Source of the DNA: Zygnema cylindricum
Taxonomy: Eukaryota > Streptophyta > Zygnematophyceae > Zygnematales > Zygnemataceae
Direction: 5' to 3'
Assembly: GCA_037447655.1 (NCBI GenBank)
Contig: JBBHKE010003455.1
Coordinates: forward strand, 215,453 to 279,452
DNA: 64,000 bases
Below the pieces are notes generated by a model. The model saw only the letters and a list, made by a program, of their open reading frames with translations. It was not told the DNA's origin and made no database searches. The translations under genes were made by a program, and so were the position numbers. Shown here one piece after another: positions 58,335 through 64,000 of the stretch (position 1 is the stretch's first letter; each line of letters begins with the position of its first letter).

Positions 58335-60303
58335 GGGACAAACCCTTAGATCAGTTTCTCCCACATCTTGTGGACCTGTTTGTCTGTGTTTAGCGCTGAT
58401 AACTGTGAGAGTCAGTTGGTTTTAACGCAACTTTCTAGTACGCCGCTAAGAAACTAGAAATCCGGGTGACAACGGAGAAAGACAACTCTGCAAGGTGAAA
58501 ACTACAGGGAGGTATCGAAAAAGAACAACTGTAAGTGCCAGCTCTTTGCGTCACATGTTCGCCCATCTAAATGTCTCACGGCCGTGTAAGAAATACAACG
58601 ATTGGTCAAACATCGACAATTCAATGAAACAAATATCCCAGGCAGCAGCCAACATTGACTTTTTTTGCCATGACCGTAAGAGACACAAGGACTTGTATAC
58701 GAAAAGCCTCACAAACACCACAGAAGGTCATTGTATAGGATGTAACCTCCATAAAACTGCTGAGTCACTCTGTTTCACATGTAAAAACACATCCATGTAG
58801 TCCTCCGTTTGCGTGTATCATCTACAAAGATGTAAAAACCTTGAACCATTCTCACACCAAACGGTGACCGCCAGTCCACCTAAATGCAAAACACTACCAA
58901 GTCCACTCTGCCCAACTCAATGGTCAGCACAAGAAACAAAAAACTATGAGAGCGCATTGCTTTGCAATTGTAGTACAACCACGGTACACTCGTTATTCGA
59001 ATGGGAACACATTATTCCATCAGTCATGAATGACAATTTGATCACGTTTTGCAGTTGGCGAAATTCTGCGCCAAGTCCTGTTGTAACCCACTTTAGAACT
59101 ACTTTTGGCAAAAGGTGGAGTGATCAAGAGGCTCCTCCTGGGCAGTTTGTTAAAACGACAACGATGATGGCCATATCGAGGACAGATACCAGCCATTATC
59201 ATGTCTCGCTGCATGTGTTTTTCTCGTGTACACCGCGCTTTGTACTCGAGCCACATCAGGTGGACTCACCCAATCATATCCATAATAAAATGAACCGTGT
59301 GTGCAAGGCCATTCAAACTTGGACCGGAGAGACATTAGGGAGAGAATAGGGAGAGAGAACTGGGAGTAAACCAAATTTGGAGTGAGTGGGCTGAGGAAGG
59401 AAAGAGCAAGGGGAGACCGGGGGAGGAAGAGTCCGAGAGGACACAATCGGTCGAAATGGAAGTATTATGTGACTATGCCTGCATTATGTGACTATACAAA
59501 GGGTTGTTTCCTGAGCTAATAATGCTCAGACAGAATCACCATGATTGTGGAGTAAGAAGAATGAGCTGATGATGTCAATTTAGACATGGCATTAGAGACA
59601 GGGAACCAAGCGACCTTCGAGTAGCAATAGGAAGGCAGCAACAAGTGCAACGAAGTGCACCTAACGAGCAAAGAAAGCTAGTGCCATTTCTTCTTGGTAT
59701 TAAACAGCTGCGTTCTTCTCTATATTACCTACTTGATGTTGCCTTCTTGCAGGGTTACGGACAAGCGAATACCTTATAACTATCAGCGAGCCCCACTAGG
59801 AGTTTCTCAAAGTTTATGCATTTTATTAGGCATTTTGCATTTTTAAGGGTTGAATGTCTAAGGGGTTTTGGTTATTTTAGAATTTTTAGGGTTTTGTAGT
59901 GTTTTGAAGGTTTTTTACAGCCAAACAAGAATGATACTGCGCTAGTCAATGGTTTGGACTACAGTCGAAAGGTTAGGAAACTCACGTAGCACAATAGGTT
60001 CCCCTGAAAGCTCGTCAACCTCCTCATGACTTGTATGTTCCACGTCTGCCAATATGAATTACATTACAATGCATAACAATTATTTGAACTGGGTTTTTTG
60101 TCTAACGCAAGGGAAAACGAGCCTTGTTGACCTATTTCAATCTGTAACAACATATTGTGTTCCTCTCCATGCATCCGTAAAGGTTATAGTTATTCAACAT
60201 GCAAATCCTAGTAAGTTTTAACACGTCAAAACATTCCAAACTTTTACACGACTTCTCTCAACATGACTGCCCTATGCATAACACCGAAACAAAACAATTA
60301 CTC

Positions 60304-60531
60304 ATGCTTTAAAGAGAATATGCAAGAAATATACAAAACATGAATAAAATGCACATACTTATAGGTGGAAGCTAGTTGCGAAGATAGTTTGATAGATGTC
60401 AAACGCTTTTTTGACTCATGCTTTAAAGAGAATATGCAAGAAATATACAAAACATGAATAAAATGCACATACTTATAGGTGGAAGCTAGTTGCGAAGATA
60501 GTCTGATAGGTGTCAAACGCTTTTTTGACTC
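60304..60531. repeat. 114-bp tandem duplication over the MAP70 3' end
   Basis: Units 60304-60417 and 60418-60531 differ at a few bases. Each includes the last ~55 bases of the terminal MAP70-like exon with its stop codon. Copy A has one unit. Confidence 0.92.
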
Positions 60532-61519
60532 GGTTGTCGTCTCTGGCTTTAATGGCAGCCAATTCTTTTTCCATCGACCAAATTTCCCGTCTTGATTTCT
60601 TTGCTTCTGTTTCCATCGCTCTTGTTAACAACTCCACCTTCTTCGATAACATCTGAAGAGTAAACAAGAAAAAAGAGATAACTAACTTCACCAAACAAGC
60701 TTTTTTGTTGGCTTTAAGCAAGATCAGTGGTACAAAGAACGGAGCAAAAGATATCATTACAGCCGGCCCCCAAAAGTAAGGCAAAAGGCAATAATTACCT
60801 CAAGCACCGCCTTGCGAGAGAGGGATAACAAAACCAGAATAGCTTCCTTTGATTATCTCACCACACCCCACAGCCACCTTATCTACCTATTAATGAAAAA
60901 TAGGACTTAATGACAACCTCATCTCATGTCAAACATTCTCTCATCATGGCTATCCCCAAATTTGCAAAAGAATCATAGGATCTACATCAATTGCATCATC
61001 TTTGTCTTTCGCACCTTGGTCCTTCTTGAGCGCGGTTCTCCTCAAGGACACCACTTCCTTTTGTAATATTTGTGCAAGAGTCCAGAAACCAAATCTTCTG
61101 CTACTGATTCATCACCCCCTTCTTGTAATCCATCATCCGACCGACACTCTTGACTATGATGGTCTGAGTCTGATGACCCATTCTCTTCCCCTCTCCCATT
61201 CACATTCCCATTGAAGTCATCAATACCAGACTGGTTGGGAACATCTTTCAAATCTGTGCTAGTTCTCGGCAAAGTCTCAAGAGTTGCCAATCGGTGTAAA
61301 ACACTTCCAGATATATACCTCCTATTATTTTCTCGCATACCATTGAACTTCAGACCTTCCTCTATAACCTTCAGCCGTGACAGAAATTTCTCCTTCACAA
61401 AGGAGGCAAAACAAAATTCCAACATATTCAATACTGGAAAGTCTTAAAAAGGTCATACCAAGTACCACGGGCAACATATATTTGCATAAAATTAGCAGGC
61501 ACAACTTCATGGTTTGCAT

Positions 61520-61976
61520 CGTAGTTCAAAAGTAGGCGTTTTTTCGTAGGCCTTAAATAGGCCGCCTTTCGCGTAAGTTGTGTTACGGGCTTTCCATGTG
61601 ATCTTCTTAGATCGCTACTTTGATCAGCGGATGTCCGATCGTTCGAATCTGACGATAGTCCTACCGTAAGTTGTGTTATGGGCTTTCCATGTGATCTTCT
61701 TAGATCGCTACTTTGATCAGCGGCCGTATGATCGTCCAAATCTGACGGTTTAAATAAAAAGTACCTCAAAACTCACAGAAAAATATTATTTTGTCCAAAT
61801 GTTTTTCAAAATTTGGACATGACATTTTAATTCTTTGTCGATCAATATGCAACTCAACCCTGTTACTAGTATATTTCATTTTGTAGCCAATATAATATGG
61901 GTCTTAAGGTAGTATCGTAAATTTTATGTACAATAGGCATATTGTATGGGCGACTTTCACCTACTTTAAAACTATG
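61520..61976. mobile_element. hAT-type MITE, copy 2
   Basis: A 457-bp element with inverted ends CGTAGTTCAAAAGTAGG and (reverse complement) CATAGTTTTAAAGTAGG, flanked by the 8-bp target duplication GTTTGCAT (61512-61519 and 61977-61984). Copy A has the empty site with a single GTTTGCAT near 27603-27610. Internally a ~101-bp segment (starting GTAAGTTGTGTTA at 61573 and 61674) is tandemly repeated. It lies in a MAP70 intron. Confidence 0.95.
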
Positions 61977-63109
61977 GTTTGCATAGTGTTGTACATCCAG
62001 CATGTTCAGCTGATAATCGATAGTTACTTTTTTCAGGGTCTCTATAATCGATATTGATAACTGACATCGCCGATTTTCACGACATATCAATATTGATATC
62101 GCAACATCATCGGTAAGCTTCTCAGTACGGTACGCTACATTGTACCGCACCATGACTTTGTACCAAATGTTTGACTCTGTCACGTTATTACGGCATTGAT
62201 TTCCAGATTTTGTACACCAAATTTCCGACCAATCAAGGGTTAGGTGAAGATATGGCGAGATATGTTTTCTGTCTAGTAAGATTACCGTGTAACTGATGGT
62301 CGATTAAAGCCAATTATTGTGATATCAATATTTATAGGGCAACTCAATAAAGTTCAAATTTTCAAGGTTCAGTAGCGATAAATATTGATAGAACGATGTA
62401 TCGACCTTCAATTCGTTCAATATACAACATTAGGTTATATATCCATCAACGTCAAGGTATATTCAGTCCAAAAAACAGTTTGGCATCTGTACTATTTAAA
62501 TAAAATAGGAAAAAAAAGCATGATCTCATAAAAGAAGGTAAAACGTAAAGACCTCCATGACTTTGTATAATGATATTGTTATGACTATACAATAAAATTT
62601 AAACAGCTTAAGAGAAAACAAAATCACACTATCAGGCATTTGATGCCGCACAATTTCGAACATTTTCTTCTAAGAATCGATTTAATAAACAAAATTTAGA
62701 GGTTATGTTGGGAGCGGTGCGTGGGAAGCACCAATAAGACTCTTCCAACTGTAGTATGTAAATGTTCAAAACACTTTTGAAACTGTTCATTGGGAGCAAC
62801 ATCACAACTTCATCTTGCATGGAAAACATCTCTTCATACACGATGTCACGTTTCTTTATCTAATATCCAAATGGCCATTCCAAACCTTTTTTCTGGAATG
62901 ACCACCAACACATTATCTCATTGACATCAACATCCAGTAATCTTAACTCACAAGAGAATGCTTCCCCTGGCTATTTATGGTGTGTCCAAAGTTGTTCATC
63001 ACAACAAACTTTAGAACATAACCCCTTAATAGTGGAAATATTTGTGGTGGCTACCTTCATTTGCACTTTAAATTTGGCGGCTCTTTCTACCAGTGCACGC
63101 TTTTCACAA

Positions 63110-63184
63110 AGACTTTGTGCTTCACCCTGCCAGCAGACTTTGTGTTTCACCCTGCCAGCAGACTTTGTGTTTCACCCTGCCAGC
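63110..63184 (-). repeat. Triplicated 25-bp unit containing a 3' splice site
   Basis: Three 25-base units (63110-63134, 63135-63159, 63160-63184). On the minus strand each contains CTGGCAG|GGTGAA, so the acceptor of the 63055-63126 exon exists in triplicate. Copy A has a single unit. Confidence 0.9.
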
Positions 63185-63649
63185 AGTAATGGCAAAAATC
63201 AGACCACGTTAACATGCTATTGCACCAATACACATTATACAACACCAAAAAATCTAAGTACTGTGGTACCTGCGGATGTTTGCACCATTAAACTACATAG
63301 GTTGAACAAAGTTGCAGAATAATCCACACCCAACAAACTTTTTCTACCATGGTGAAACAAACAAATCCATCAACTGAAAGCACGTTGAGTAGTCATACCT
63401 GCATAGCTTTTCGCTCCTCAAGCCACTGCTTCACTGGAATGACCTTGTCCTTTTCATCTTTCCACTCATTTGCCACTACAAATGCCACTGTAATCACTGC
63501 TACTCGAACCATGGCTCCCAAGCTGACAAGCGTCAACCAAAAGGCCAAGTTGTACAATGACTGTACAAAAAGTACATCGGCCATTGTGCCTTGTTGCACT
63601 ATACAGTCCTCCCATTTGTCTAACAGTAGATAGCTGTAAAGATTTAGAG

Positions 63650-64000
63650 ACTTAGACTTTTTTGAGGCGCCTCTCTCCAGGTGACCTTTTGTATTTATAG
63701 GCCATCTTTCTCCAACCAGAACTTACTTCTCGGGGAGCAAATTCAATGATTATTTTTGCGTTCAGCTTAAGGGAGTCCAGCCTTTACAGGTGTGAAGGTG
63801 GTCAGAATACTTGTGTGCCTAGGCGGCACTTATTTAGTGGGAAAGTCAAAAGGGCAAATGTTATCCTAGAGGTTTCATATAAGTTGGATACTCTGTGGGC
63901 CAAAGGAGGTCACAGGGTTACACGTTATGGGCCCACCCTCTATGGTGTCCATTTTCAATGAGACCGCGCTCATATATTGGGAATCTATGATGAAGGGTGA
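63650..64000 (+). repeat. Truncated copia LTR and gag start, M copy B
   Basis: Counterpart of 29249-29780 with a single copy of the segment that is duplicated in copy A. The primer site GTTATGGGCCCACC is at 63924-63937. The start of gag sequence follows and leaves the window. Presence in both M copies shows the insertion predates the duplication. Confidence 0.8.

Larger units (their letters stand above)
60473..63522 (-). pseudogene. MAP70: MAP70-like gene, C-terminal half, copy B
   Basis: Exons on the minus strand: 63399-63522 (FVVANEWKDEKDKVIPVKQW, LEERKAMQ), 63055-63126 (GEAQSLCEKRALVERAAKF, exactly 24 codons), 60986-61392 (EKFLSRLKVIEEGLKFNG; distal ILQKEVVSLRRTALKKDQ) and 60473-60652 (MLSKKVELLTRAMETEAKKS, ending TSFHL and TAA). 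All borders are GT-AG and phases agree. It is better preserved than copy A, but the 407-base exon has the same 1-bp loss just before LQKEVVSLRR as copy A, so the last coiled coil is out of frame in both. N-terminal exons are missing; a copia LTR lies upstream. Confidence 0.88.
58345..64000. repeat. Segmental duplication M, copy B
   Basis: Direct-orientation copy of 23850-29780. It lacks the Harbinger MITE and has a hAT MITE (61520-61976), a 114-bp tandem duplication (60304-60531) and a 25-bp triplication (63110-63184). It runs off the window end. Confidence 0.93.

Noticed and set aside
62632-62859. Extra MAP70 exon reading VYEEMFSMQDE
   Set aside because: It follows an AG in phase, but MAP70 as I remember it passes directly from the preceding exon to EKFLSRLKVIEEGLK; copy A has a stop in it. 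More likely intronic.

Overview
The window is nuclear DNA from a plant (streptophyte). It has short exons with GT-AG splice sites, and it carries pieces of two plant-specific genes: HOS1 (RING / ELYS-like E3 ligase linked to the nuclear pore) and MAP70 (microtubule-associated coiled-coil protein). The rest is mostly Ty1/copia retroelements, MITEs and simple repeats. It is AT-rich, gene-poor and TE-dense. The HOS1 sequence is divergent from what I remember of flowering plants, so a non-angiosperm lineage is possible, but I cannot name a species.

Layout. 1-5.95 kb: an unrecognised minus-strand host exon split by a Ty1/copia element (Copia-1; 5-bp target duplication). 6.6-8.45 kb: further minus-strand exons, probably of the same host gene. 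8.5-9.6 kb: CT-rich tracts and a large hexanucleotide satellite. 9.9-10.3 kb: a hAT-type MITE with 8-bp target duplication. 10.45-11.45 kb: a 1-kb repeat seen again at 50.5 kb. 14.9-15.5 kb: a GTAC-rich repeat with an inverted relative at 34.8-35.5 kb. 15.8-21.05 kb: a 14-exon HOS1-like gene with an added Agenet/Tudor-like C-terminal region, damaged by two in-frame stops and a 16-bp duplication. 23.85-29.8 kb: a block holding a broken MAP70 gene (minus), a PIF/Harbinger-type MITE and a truncated copia start. 33.7-34.2 kb: an LTR relic. 36.2-38.9 kb: exons of an unrecognised membrane-protein gene. 40.05-50.04 kb: a second, 5'-truncated HOS1 copy with Copia-2 in an intron. 52.3-58.3 kb: Copia-3. 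58.3-64.0 kb: a second copy of the MAP70 block, carrying a second member of the hAT-type MITE family.

How it fits together. HOS1(+) followed by MAP70(-) occurs twice in the same order and orientation, which suggests an old tandem segmental duplication later altered by transposons. Orthologous empty sites in the two copies date a Harbinger MITE, a hAT MITE and Copia-2 to after the duplication. The HOS1 copies are essentially identical for the first ~1 kb but clearly diverged afterwards, which suggests gene conversion. The copia families differ in priming: Copia-1, Copia-2 and the truncated elements have binding sites complementary to the anticodon region of initiator tRNA-Met (half-tRNA priming, as in Drosophila copia), whereas Copia-3 has the usual 3'-end site. 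I saw no tRNA, rRNA or CRISPR array.
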